From assembly GCA_021776755.1 (NCBI GenBank), contig JAJFFI010000124.1:1-7830 (forward strand): DNA of 7,830 bases, given 5' to 3'. Below the pieces are notes generated by a model. The model was not told the DNA's origin and searched no databases. It was given only the letters and a program-made list of their open reading frames with translations. Of the stretch, positions 1 to 5,918 are shown in pieces. Made by a program: the position numbers and the translations under genes. Origin of the DNA: Alphaproteobacteria bacterium (GTDB lineage: Bacteria; Pseudomonadota; Alphaproteobacteria; JAJFFI01). Numbering within the stretch: position 1 is the stretch's first letter; each line of letters begins with the position of its first letter.

Positions 1-31
1 CGAGCACGCTCGCCGCCCTCCAGCGCCTCGC
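1..31 (+). repeat. Left arm of envC inverted repeat
   Basis: Matches the reverse complement of 199-229 at 30 of 31 bases; the only difference is at position 14 (C here, G in the other arm read in the same sense), a silent GCC/GCG Ala change. Both arms encode STLAALQRLA in the envC sense. The arm starts at the first base of the window, so its outer end is not visible and it may be longer. Confidence 0.85.
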
Positions 32-593
32 CATCAACCCGACCGCCGCCATCCTCGCGCGCCCCGGCGCCCCGGACGACACTGTAAGAAGCGCGCTGCT
101 GCTCCGCACCGTCATCCCGCACATCGAGGCCAATGCGACGCGGCTCCATGAAAATCTCGTCGAACTCGCCGCCCTCCGCCGTGCTGCCGGGGTCGAGCGC
201 GAGGCGCTGGAGGGCCGCGAGCGTGCTCGACAGCCGACCGCGCTGGCCCTTCAGGGAAGCGTCGAGGGCAGCGGATTTCTCGTCGAGTTTTGCGATGCGG
301 CCCTCGATCTCGGTCATCGCCTCTTCGTGTTTCTGCACCTTGCCGGCGGCGGTGATCATCTTCTTGCGGAGCTTGCCGACCTCGCGTTCGAGCCGCCGGG
401 TCTCGCGGTCGAGCACGCTCTTCCGCTCCTTGCCGACCTCGAGCTTGCGCTCAACATCCTCGAGCTTGCTGCCCGCGTCCTGGGCGTGACCGGGTGCGAC
501 GGCAAACACCGCCGCGCCGAACGCGGTGGCAAATAGCGCCGCGCCGAACGCGGCCGGCAAAATCGGGCGGAGGATGTCAGGCCGAGAGGCGAT
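1..593 (-). CDS. envC: EnvC-like murein hydrolase activator, N-terminal part, rearranged and cut by window edge
   Basis: EnvC-type proteins are periplasmic coiled-coil proteins with a C-terminal degenerate M23/LytM domain that switch on amidases during septum splitting. Seen here: an n-region with two Arg, a hydrophobic core and a GHA-QD signal cleavage site, then a charged coiled coil (KLEDVERKLEVGKERKSVLD and onward) ending in LSSTLAALQRLA, typical of the family. Left of about 199 the minus frame stays open to position 1 but turns into a Gly/Asp-rich stretch unlike EnvC, while the plus strand there reads as EnvC (see the 1-229 entry). No ATG/GTG/TTG fits the signal peptide: AAGGAG at 601-606 points to ATC at 593 or 596. 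TTG at 560 is possible but would leave no positive n-region. The start overlaps the end of gpmI by 17-20 bases, suggesting translational coupling. The LytM domain is outside the window. Family call fairly sure; exact start and integrity uncertain. Confidence 0.7.
   Translation of the reverse strand, partial: MASRPDILRPILPAAFGAALFATAFGAAVFAVAPGHAQDAGSKLEDVERKLEVGKERKSVLDRETRRLEREVGKLRKKMITAAGKVQKHEEAMTEIEGRIAKLDEKSAALDASLKGQRGRLSSTLAALQRLALDPGSTAEGGEFDEIFMEPRRIGLDVRDDGAEQQRASYSVVRGAGAREDGGGRVDGEALEGGERA
199..229 (-). repeat. Right arm of envC inverted repeat
   Basis: Reverse-complement partner of 1-31 (30/31 bases), separated from it by 167 bases. In the minus strand it encodes the LAALQRLA that closes the visible EnvC coiled coil. 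Inside the arms similarity drops to scattered matches within a few bases. Confidence 0.85.
511..563 (-). repeat. 27-bp imperfect tandem duplication in envC signal-peptide core
   Basis: A 16-base core, GCCGCGCCGAACGCGG, occurs at 511-526 and again at 538-553, followed in both copies by a GGCAAAT-like stretch; the period is 27 bases. In the minus-strand envC frame it encodes two successive nonapeptides, AFGAALFAT and AFGAAVFAV, which make up most of the hydrophobic core of the signal peptide. The in-frame duplication lengthens the h-region. Confidence 0.8.
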
Positions 594-2172
594 GATCGCG
601 CTCCTTCTCCCCGGAGGACTGGCCCGAGGCCAGATTGGTGCCGGTCATTTCGGCAGGCTGCGGCAGTCCCATCATCGCGAGCAGCGTCGGCGCCACATCG
701 GCGAGCCGGCCGTCGGCGAGCGCGGTGATGCCCGCGGGCGGGTTGATCAGCACGGCCGGGACGACGTTGCTGGTGTGTGCGGTGTGGGGCTGGCCGGTCG
801 CGGCATCCCGCATCAGCTCGGCGTTGCCGTGATCGGCGGTGACGAACAGGCATCCGCCCGCCGCCTCTGCCGCCTCGGCAATGCGCCCGAGGCAGGTGTC
901 GACGGTTTCGACCGCCTGCCGCGCCGCATCAAGGTCGCCGGTGTGGCCCACCATGTCGGTGTTGGCGTAGTTCACGACGATCAGGTCGAACCGCCCCGAG
1001 CCGATCGCTTCGACCAGCCGGTCGGTAACTTCGGGTGCTGACATTTCGGGTTGAAGATCGTAGGTCGCGACCTTCGGGGAGGGGATCAGGATGCGCTCCT
1101 CGCCAGGAAATTCGGCCTCGACGCCACCGTTCAGGAAGAAGGTGACGTGGGCGTATTTCTCGGTCTCGGCGATACGGAGCTGCGTCAGGCCCGCGCCGGC
1201 CACCACCGCGCCCAGCACGTTCGAGAGCTGCTCGGAGGGATACACTGCGTCCATCCAGCGATTGTGCGTCTCGGAGTATTCGACCATGCCGAGGGCGGCC
1301 GCGAACCTGACCGTGCGGGCGCGCGCAAACGCGTCGAACGCCGGATCGAGCAGGGCGGCCAGAATCTGGCGCGCCCGGTCGGCCCGGAAGTTGGCCATCA
1401 GCAGGCCGTCGCCATCGGCCATACCGGCATAGTCGTCGATCACCGTGGGTTTCACGAACTCGTCGCTCACATCCGCTGCGTAGGACTGATCGACCGCGCC
1501 GATGGCATCACTCGCCGTCTCGCCCGACCCCTCCACCAGCGCGGCCCAGGCCAGCGCGTTGCGGTCCCAGCGATTGTCGCGGTCCATGGCGTAATATCGG
1601 CCCGATACTGTGGCGACAGTAAGGCCCGGAAGTCCCTTTGTTTGCTCGATAAACGCCGCGAGATACTCCCGCGCGCTGCGCGGCGGCATGTCGCGGCCGT
1701 CGAGGAAGGCGTGGATTGCCACCGGGACGCCGGCGCCGGTCAGGATGCGGGCGAGCTCGGCGATGTGGGCCTGGTGCGAATGTACGCCGCCGGGCGAGAG
1801 CAGCCCCATCAGATGCGCCGTGCCGCCGCTTTCCCTGAGTGCCGCGATGAACGCCGAAAGGCGCGGATTTTCGGCAAGCGCGCCGCTGGCGATATCGCTG
1901 TCGATGCGCGGCAGGTCCTGCAGCACGACACGGCCCGCGCCGAGATTCATGTGGCCGACCTCGGAGTTGCCCATCTGGCCCGTGGGCAGGCCGACCTCGA
2001 GCTCGGAGGCATCGAGGAAGGCGTTCGGGCAGGTCTTCAGGAAGCGGTCCCAATTGGGCGTTTTCGCCTGGCAGATCGCGTTGTCCTCGCAGATCTCGCG
2101 ATGCCCCCATCCATCCAGCACGCAGAGGATGACCGGCTTGGGACGGGCGGGTGAGGACGCGGTGTCTGACAT
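577..2172 (-). CDS. gpmI: 2,3-bisphosphoglycerate-independent phosphoglycerate mutase
   Basis: Cytosolic glycolytic/gluconeogenic enzyme interconverting 3- and 2-phosphoglycerate through a phosphoserine intermediate, using two metal ions (usually Mn). At 531 residues it is close to the usual ~510. Alkaline-phosphatase-superfamily residues are in order: Asp20 in VLDGWG, catalytic Ser70 in GQMGNSEVGHMNLGAGR, His131 in GGVHSH, DGRD at 158-161, RADRAR at 263-268, Lys339 in ETEKYAHVTFFLNGG, Asp406/His410 in NTDMVGHTGD, Asp447/His448 in VTADHGN, and His466 in PHTAHT. No key residue is missing. It lies 85 bp downstream of rlmH and overlaps the presumed envC start, the usual alphaproteobacterial order. 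The ATG at 2172 has no Shine-Dalgarno but a -10-like TATATT six bases upstream, so a leaderless transcript is possible. The short C-terminal tail (SGEKERDHRLSA) doubles as the envC ribosome-binding region. Confidence 0.97.
   Translation of the reverse strand: MSDTASSPARPKPVILCVLDGWGHREICEDNAICQAKTPNWDRFLKTCPNAFLDASELEVGLPTGQMGNSEVGHMNLGAGRVVLQDLPRIDSDIASGALAENPRLSAFIAALRESGGTAHLMGLLSPGGVHSHQAHIAELARILTGAGVPVAIHAFLDGRDMPPRSAREYLAAFIEQTKGLPGLTVATVSGRYYAMDRDNRWDRNALAWAALVEGSGETASDAIGAVDQSYAADVSDEFVKPTVIDDYAGMADGDGLLMANFRADRARQILAALLDPAFDAFARARTVRFAAALGMVEYSETHNRWMDAVYPSEQLSNVLGAVVAGAGLTQLRIAETEKYAHVTFFLNGGVEAEFPGEERILIPSPKVATYDLQPEMSAPEVTDRLVEAIGSGRFDLIVVNYANTDMVGHTGDLDAARQAVETVDTCLGRIAEAAEAAGGCLFVTADHGNAELMRDAATGQPHTAHTSNVVPAVLINPPAGITALADGRLADVAPTLLAMMGLPQPAEMTGTNLASGQSSGEKERDHRLSA
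601..606 (-). promoter_or_regulatory. Shine-Dalgarno AAGGAG for envC
   Basis: A perfect AAGGAG lies within the last codons of gpmI. Four bases downstream is ATC (594-596), then a second ATC (591-593), spacing 7, then GCC. No ATG, GTG or TTG lies in the envC frame between the upstream in-frame stop (TGA inside gpmI) and TTG at 560, so this site argues for a non-canonical ATC start. Confidence 0.5.
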
Positions 2173-2178
2173 TGCGGA

Positions 2179-2207
2179 AATATAAGTCTTTTGGCGGGTT
2201 CGAGAAA
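2179..2207 (-). promoter_or_regulatory. Candidate promoter for gpmI (leaderless spacing)
   Basis: On the minus strand TATATT (2179-2184) has exactly six bases between it and the ATG at 2172, so a start seven bases after the hexamer would fall on the A of the ATG. A weak -35-like TTTCTC (2202-2207) is 17 bases upstream. The 85-bp rlmH-gpmI gap is AT-richer than its surroundings and holds no purine-rich ribosome-binding site. Motif-only evidence. Confidence 0.3.
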
Positions 2208-2257
2208 GGTGGCGGCCCTGAATTTACCGTGATCGGGCGCGTGTTTATGCGAAAATC

Positions 2258-2716
2258 TCAAGCCCGGTGATAGGGGTGGCCTTCAAGGATCGTCCAGGCA
2301 CGGTAGAGCTGTTCGGCGAGCTTCGGGCGGACCAGCATGTGGGGCCAGGTCATGGCGCCGAGGGAGAGGGTGAGACCGGCCGCATCGAGGACCGCGCGGT
2401 CGAGCCCGTCCGCGCCGCCGATCAAGAACGCCACATCGCGCCGACCCTCGTCGCGCCAGCCGCCGAGTTTTGCGGCCAAACCCTCGCTCGAAAGCGTCGT
2501 GCCGCGGCCGTCGAGCGCAATCACCAAAGCGCCGGCCGGGACCGCCGCAAGCAGCAGCTCGGCCTCGCGGGCCTTCATCTGCGGTGCAGGCAGGGGGCGC
2601 TTTTCCTCGACCTCGCGAAGCTCGACCGGCCAGGGCAGGCGTTTGGTATAGGTTTCGAACAGGTCGCGGGCCGGGCCGACCTTGTCGCGGCCGACGGCGG
2701 CGATCGTGATGCGCAT
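2258..2716 (-). CDS. rlmH: 23S rRNA (pseudouridine-1915-N3) methyltransferase RlmH
   Basis: SPOUT-fold enzyme that uses S-adenosylmethionine to methylate pseudouridine 1915 in helix 69 of 23S rRNA, acting on assembled 70S ribosomes. It has 152 residues against about 155 in the family. Visible: the MRITIAAVGR start, a central ALDGRG (67-72), the SAM-binding FLIGGADG (97-104), and the conserved trefoil-knot C-terminus LSLGAMTWPHMLVRPKLAEQ followed by LYRAWTILEGHPYHR. It starts at ATG 2716, which gives the family N-terminus exactly. It sits 21 bp downstream of rsfS, which also acts on the large subunit, and is very probably co-transcribed with it. No clear Shine-Dalgarno is seen upstream. Confidence 0.97.
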   Translation of the reverse strand: MRITIAAVGRDKVGPARDLFETYTKRLPWPVELREVEEKRPLPAPQMKAREAELLLAAVPAGALVIALDGRGTTLSSEGLAAKLGGWRDEGRRDVAFLIGGADGLDRAVLDAAGLTLSLGAMTWPHMLVRPKLAEQLYRAWTILEGHPYHRA

Positions 2717-2737
2717 GGGTCCAGAGGCGGCGTGCGG

Positions 2738-3145
2738 CTAGACGCCCGCGCCCGCGGGTTCCGCCTCGGCCGTGTCCGACTGGTTGGGCTCGGGCAGGTC
2801 CATCGCCCACATCTTTTCGAGATTGTAGAACTCACGGACCTCGGGCCGGAACAGGTGCACGATGACGTCGCCGGCATCGATCAGCACCCAGTCGCCCTGC
2901 CGGGCGCCCTCGGTCGGAACCGAGCGCAAACCGGCGGCTTTCAGGGATTCCGAAAGGTGGTCCGCCATCGCGACGACGTGCCGCTGCGAGCGGCCGCTGG
3001 CAATGATCATGTAATCGGCGATGGAGGTTTTTCCGGATAGATCGATGACAATGACGTCTTCCGCCTTGTCGTCTTCAAGCGAGGTAACAGCAATGTCCCG
3101 CAGCTTGGCTACGGTGAGTTGCGTCTTTTTAGCGCGCGCTATGAT
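2738..3145 (-). CDS. rsfS: Ribosome silencing factor RsfS (non-canonical start)
   Basis: RsfS (Iojap/DUF143 family) binds ribosomal protein uL14 on the 50S subunit and blocks subunit joining when nutrients are short. Family hallmarks are LEDDKAEDVIVIDLSGKTS, IADYMIIASGRSQRHVVAM, GDWVLIDAGDVIVHLFRPEV and REFYNLEKMW. The first ATG in frame (3010) lies inside the conserved ADYMIIASG and would remove the start of the domain. Between it and the upstream in-frame TGA (3161-3163) there is no ATG, GTG or TTG. A perfect AAGGAG at 3149-3154 points to ATC (3143-3145, spacing 3) or ATA (3140-3142, spacing 6), giving 134-135 residues, a normal family length. The acidic tail NQSDTAEAEPAGAGV is variable in the family. 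It lies 100 bp after nadD. Product is sure; the start codon is not. Confidence 0.93.
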   Translation of the reverse strand: MIARAKKTQLTVAKLRDIAVTSLEDDKAEDVIVIDLSGKTSIADYMIIASGRSQRHVVAMADHLSESLKAAGLRSVPTEGARQGDWVLIDAGDVIVHLFRPEVREFYNLEKMWAMDLPEPNQSDTAEAEPAGAGV

Positions 3146-3148
3146 CGT

Positions 3149-3154
3149 CTCCTT
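3149..3154 (-). promoter_or_regulatory. Shine-Dalgarno AAGGAG for rsfS
   Basis: A perfect AAGGAG in the order AAGGAG-ACG-ATC-ATA-GCG. It decides the start: the conserved RsfS domain begins upstream of the only in-frame ATG, and this is the only ribosome-binding-like sequence between that domain and the upstream stop. Confidence 0.55.
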
Positions 3155-3245
3155 TTCGCGTCAGCATGCGGGATCGTGTCCCGCGATCCGCGGAAGTCTG
3201 CCAGGCAGATGGCCCGCGGGGCCTCACTCCTCTGCTTCGGCCCCA

Positions 3246-3887
3246 CTAGGGAGCCGCGTTCCCCGACCGGATTGCGGTCGAGGAGGCCGGATGAAGCCGG
3301 ATCCGGAGAAACACCCAGGCCGGCGGTATCGAGTCGGCAAGCCGGGGTGCGTCCCGTTCCGGCAGCCGGTGGCGGCGATATCGCCGCGCGGCCGTACCGG
3401 CCAACGCTCTTAAAGAATAGGAAGGCCGGTTGAGGATGGCAACCGGAACAGACTCGAAAATCTCCGTCCAGCGATCCCAGTGCGGCACCTGCGCCATGTT
3501 GTCGGCGCCCATGAGCCAGACGAATTTCGTCCGCGGACAGAGTTTTTTGATCGCGGCCAGGGTGTCGGCGGTGTAGCGCGTGCCGAGGTCGGCCTCGAGT
3601 CCGGTCGCCAAAATCGCGTTCTGGTTGCGCAGCTTTTCTTCCGCGCCGGCCAGGCGCTCGGCGAACGGCGCCATGCCCGATTCGGCCTTGAGCGGGTTCT
3701 GCGGCGAGACCAGCCACCACACCTGATCGAGCCGCAGGCGGCGGCGCGCGGCCAGGCTGACATGCACATGCCCGGCATGCGCCGGATTGAACGAGCCGCC
3801 GAGCAGCCCGACCCGCAACCCCGCGCAGGCCGATGGCGGCCGGGCGGGGCGGCTCTGTGACTCGGGCGGTGCGGGTCCTGCGGGCAT
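3246..3887 (-). CDS. nadD: Nicotinate-nucleotide adenylyltransferase
   Basis: Transfers AMP from ATP to nicotinate mononucleotide to give deamido-NAD, the penultimate step of NAD synthesis, in the cytosol. At 213 residues it has normal length. Nucleotidyltransferase motifs: GLLGGSFNPAHAGHVH (27-42) with the HxGH signature at 37-40, VSPQNPLK (60-67), RYTADTL (104-110), FVWLMGADNMAQVPHWDRW (122-140), and the C-terminal SSTAIRS (202-208) that contacts ATP. The first ~24 residues are Pro/Ala-rich and non-conserved, common in alphaproteobacteria, so the start at ATG 3887 is likely though not certain. It heads the rsfS-rlmH-gpmI-envC string. The usual upstream partners (proA, proB, obgE) are absent; a divergent glycosidase gene is there instead. 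Confidence 0.95.
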   Translation of the reverse strand: MPAGPAPPESQSRPARPPSACAGLRVGLLGGSFNPAHAGHVHVSLAARRRLRLDQVWWLVSPQNPLKAESGMAPFAERLAGAEEKLRNQNAILATGLEADLGTRYTADTLAAIKKLCPRTKFVWLMGADNMAQVPHWDRWTEIFESVPVAILNRPSYSLRALAGTAARRYRRHRLPERDAPRLADSIPPAWVFLRIRLHPASSTAIRSGNAAP

Positions 3888-3906
3888 TGGCGGTCCGGGT
3901 GTGCCG

Positions 3907-3936
3907 TTGACGTCGAGCTGTGCCGGGGGCTATGGC
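3907..3936 (+). promoter_or_regulatory. Candidate promoter for the GH114-type gene
   Basis: TTGACG (3907-3912) and TATGGC (3931-3936) are 18 bases apart on the plus strand, about 47 bases before the ATG at 3984, in the 96-bp gap between divergent genes. CTATGGC occurs twice (3930-3936 and 3946-3952). The -10 is a weak match; motif evidence only. Confidence 0.3.
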
Positions 3937-3970
3937 AGCCAGGGACTATGGCGATTGCGTCGAGACTGGC

Positions 3971-3976
3971 ATTATA
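3971..3976 (-). promoter_or_regulatory. Candidate -10 (TATAAT) for the nadD cluster
   Basis: A perfect TATAAT on the minus strand, about 83 bases upstream of the nadD ATG, in an otherwise GC-rich region. No good -35 is found at 16-18 bases; that position falls in the first codons of the divergent gene. The two divergent promoters would overlap in this short gap. Confidence 0.35.
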
Positions 3977-3983
3977 GGCGGCA

Positions 3984-4901
3984 ATGGACAGCAGATTTTT
4001 TCGAAACGGCCTGGGCGCGATTTTCGCGATTGTGGGCATCATGAGTCTCGGCAGCGGTGCATGGGCGGATGAACGCCCGGACCTGAAGGACGTCGGCAAC
4101 TGGGCCTATCAGTTGCAGAACGTCTCGGTCGACAGGGTCGCGGCCTCGGGTTTCGACCTGATCGTCGTGGACTACTCGAAGGACGGTTCGGGCGCCAAGG
4201 CCTTCACCGCGGACGAGGTTGCCCGAATGCAGAAAAAGCCCGATGGCGGGCGGCGGTTGGTGATCGCCTATTTCTCGATCGGCGAGGCCGAGTCCTACCG
4301 CTACTACTGGAAGCCCGCGTGGAAGACAGCACCTCCCGGCTGGCTGCGGCGCGAGAACCCGGACTGGGAGGGCAACTATCTCGTCGACTATGCCGATCCG
4401 CGCTGGAAGCGGATCGTCTTCGATTATCTCGACCGCATCCTCGAGGCGGGTTTCGACGGCATCTATCTCGACAAGGTGGACAGCTACCTCGACCTCAAGA
4501 GCCGGGGCCCGGCGCCGATGCGGACATTCGTGAAGCAGATCGCCGAACACGCGCGGACGGCGCGGCCGGGCTTCATCGTGATCGCGCAGAACGCCGAGAA
4601 CCTTCTGGCCAACGCGGACTACCGTTCCGTGATCGATGCAATCGGGCGGGAAGATCTCTACTGGAACCAGGAAGCCCGCGGCAAGCCGACGCCTGCCAAA
4701 AGCCGCGCCTGGGCGAGCCGCCATCTCGACATGCTCAAAGCTGACGGGAAGCCGGTGTTCGTGGTGGACTATGTGACGGGCCCGGCGGTGGCCGATGTCT
4801 ACCGCGATGCACGGGGACGGGGGTATATCCCCTATGTGACCCGGGTGGAGCTCGACCGGCTGACAGTGAACGAGGGGCTGGACCCGGCGCCAGGGCAGTA
4901 A
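3984..4901 (+). CDS. Secreted GH114 / TM1410-type putative glycoside hydrolase
   Basis: Resembles the MJ1477/TM1410 family, related to endo-alpha-1,4-polygalactosaminidases (GH114): TIM-barrel proteins thought to cut amino-sugar polymers. The substrate here is unknown. A signal peptide is clear: positive n-region (SRFFRN), hydrophobic core 9-22, cleavage after AWA (28), so it is exported. Family stretches: NWAYQLQN (39-46), FDLIVVDYS (57-65), VIAYFSIGEAESYRYYW (93-109), NPDWEGNYLVDYADPRW (125-141) and AGFDGIYLDKVDSY (155-168). Glu101, Asp163 and Asp166 are candidate catalytic acids by family position. At 305 residues it is full length. ATG 3984 gives the ideal signal peptide. Its 3' end converges on the DUF389 gene with only 6 bp between stop codons. 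Some databases carry old cysteinyl-tRNA synthetase labels for this family; nothing here supports that function. Confidence 0.85.
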   Translation: MDSRFFRNGLGAIFAIVGIMSLGSGAWADERPDLKDVGNWAYQLQNVSVDRVAASGFDLIVVDYSKDGSGAKAFTADEVARMQKKPDGGRRLVIAYFSIGEAESYRYYWKPAWKTAPPGWLRRENPDWEGNYLVDYADPRWKRIVFDYLDRILEAGFDGIYLDKVDSYLDLKSRGPAPMRTFVKQIAEHARTARPGFIVIAQNAENLLANADYRSVIDAIGREDLYWNQEARGKPTPAKSRAWASRHLDMLKADGKPVFVVDYVTGPAVADVYRDARGRGYIPYVTRVELDRLTVNEGLDPAPGQ

Positions 4902-4907
4902 GGTCGC

Positions 4908-5912
4908 CTACGCTGTCCCGCTCTGGCGCAGCCAGATCACCGCGGCCAGCGCCACCAGCATCAGGGCGAGCGCGCCAGCGTAGATCAGCACGCGGTGGCG
5001 GGCGATCTGTTTTTCGGGTCCGGTGCGGGGCGAGATACCCTTGAACAGGAACAGCAGCATCGTCGAGAGGTTGACGCAGACGACGTTGACCACGAGGAGC
5101 AGCAGCGCGCCCAGCGCGAGATCGGTGCGTCCGGCGCCGGCCATCAGGCCCACGGTTGCGGCCGGCGGCAAAAGGGCGACGGCAACCATGACGCCGACCA
5201 GCGTGCTGGACAGCCCGCTGGTGAGCGAGAGCGCCGCCGCCGCTCCCGAGGCGAGCGCGAGCGCGATGCCGGAATAGGACACATCGGTCCGTGACATCAG
5301 CTCCGTGCTGGTGAAGTCGATCGGGTAGACCGTTCCGAGCGCTATACAGATCGCGAGGCTGATCGAGACGCCGGTGAGATTGCAGACGATCGACTTGGCA
5401 AGCAGCTTCCGCGCGCCGAGGGAGGCCGCGAGCGACAACGCCAGATTCGGGCCCAGCAGGGGCGCAATCACCATCGCGCCGATCACCACGGCGACGTTGT
5501 TTTCGAGCAGACCGATGGCGGCAACGATGGTCGAGAGCACGACCAGCAGGATGAAATTCAGGTCGACTTCCGCGCCCCGTGCGGCGTCGCTCATCAGCTC
5601 TTCGCGGGATTCCCGCGCCACGCTGCTACGGGCAGGTCCCTTGCGGGCGGCCTCCGGTTCGGCGGGCACCGGCAGCACCGCCTCGACCGGCAGCACGGTC
5701 AGCGACCAGTTCTCGCTGCCGCCGAGGATGGTCTGCACCTTGTCGAGAATGATCTGCCGGTTGGCGGGCCCGACGATGAGCGAACAGGTCTGCCGCCCGT
5801 CCTCCTCGGGCAGGCCGACGCGGACATCGATCACGCCTTTGGTCTCGCCCAGTGCGCGGATGGTGTCGGTGTGCCCGCGCTCGCAGGTGATCTCGATCTT
5901 GCGGTTCGCCAT
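4908..5912 (-). CDS. DUF389 / TIGR00341 family integral membrane protein
   Basis: An uncharacterised inner-membrane family with no established biochemical role. Visible: a soluble N-terminal domain of about 85 residues (RKIEITCERGHTDTIRAL onward), a Pro/Ala/Arg linker, the family-typical SREELMSDAA (102-111), then about seven hydrophobic segments starting near 118. Conserved cores are ENNVAVVIGAMVIAPLLGPN (137-156), ALLPPAATVGLMAG and NVVCVNLSTMLLFL. It ends with a membrane helix and a short tail. At 334 residues it is a normal length. ATG 5912 gives the expected N-terminus but has no Shine-Dalgarno. It follows the HyuA-like gene on the same strand after 66 bp; no functional link between the two is known. 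It converges with the glycosidase gene. Confidence 0.9.
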   Translation of the reverse strand: MANRKIEITCERGHTDTIRALGETKGVIDVRVGLPEEDGRQTCSLIVGPANRQIILDKVQTILGGSENWSLTVLPVEAVLPVPAEPEAARKGPARSSVARESREELMSDAARGAEVDLNFILLVVLSTIVAAIGLLENNVAVVIGAMVIAPLLGPNLALSLAASLGARKLLAKSIVCNLTGVSISLAICIALGTVYPIDFTSTELMSRTDVSYSGIALALASGAAAALSLTSGLSSTLVGVMVAVALLPPAATVGLMAGAGRTDLALGALLLLVVNVVCVNLSTMLLFLFKGISPRTGPEKQIARHRVLIYAGALALMLVALAAVIWLRQSGTA

Positions 5913-5918
5913 AACGGG

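Larger units (their letters stand above)
1..229. other. Inverted internal segment of envC (candidate intragenic inverton or fold-back)
   Basis: Read on the plus strand from position 3, this stretch gives STLAALQRLAINPTAAILAR, then PGAPDDTVRSALLLRTVIP, then HIEANATRLHENLVELAALR. These are the EnvC residues expected to follow the coiled coil that ends at LAALQRLA on the minus strand near 199-229. The segment is bounded by a 31-base inverted repeat with one mismatch. Reflection about position 115 maps plus codon 3-5 onto minus codon 225-227, so inversion keeps the register. The current minus reading (LALDPGSTAEGGEFDEIFME and onward) also has no stop. In the restored orientation the far junction would read GVEREALEGRERA, plausible EnvC coiled coil. 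Seen: the repeat and both open frames. Inferred: that inversion restores the gene. A fold-back inverted duplication or assembly artefact is the main alternative. Confidence 0.65.

Noticed and set aside
1051..2154. Long plus-strand open frame (367 codons) opposite gpmI
   Set aside because: A shadow of a gene whose product carries every GpmI catalytic motif; the antisense translation shows no domain and is biased in the way high-GC antisense frames are.
2738..3010. 90-residue RsfS starting at ATG 3010
   Set aside because: This start lies inside the conserved ADYMIIASG and drops the LEDDKAEDVIVIDL strand that belongs to the family domain.
3129..3168. Short frame on the minus strand beginning at an ATG just upstream of rsfS (MLTRKGDDHSAR, stop at TAA), which a +1 shift would join to rsfS
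   Set aside because: The peptide is not RsfS-like, there is no recognised frameshift signal, and it has no ribosome-binding site of its own; a non-canonical start is simpler.
3197..3223. Inverted repeats TCTGCC-A-GGCAGA (3197-3209) and GGCCC-GCG-GGGCC (3211-3223) in the 100-bp gap between nadD and rsfS
   Set aside because: Short, without a T-run and with no known operator match; not enough for a terminator or operator call in GC-rich DNA.
4922..4936. Hairpin TCTGGC-GCA-GCCAGA just past the end of the glycosidase gene
   Set aside because: Lies inside the DUF389 coding end and has no following T-run on either strand; could help stop transcription but is not supportable as a terminator.
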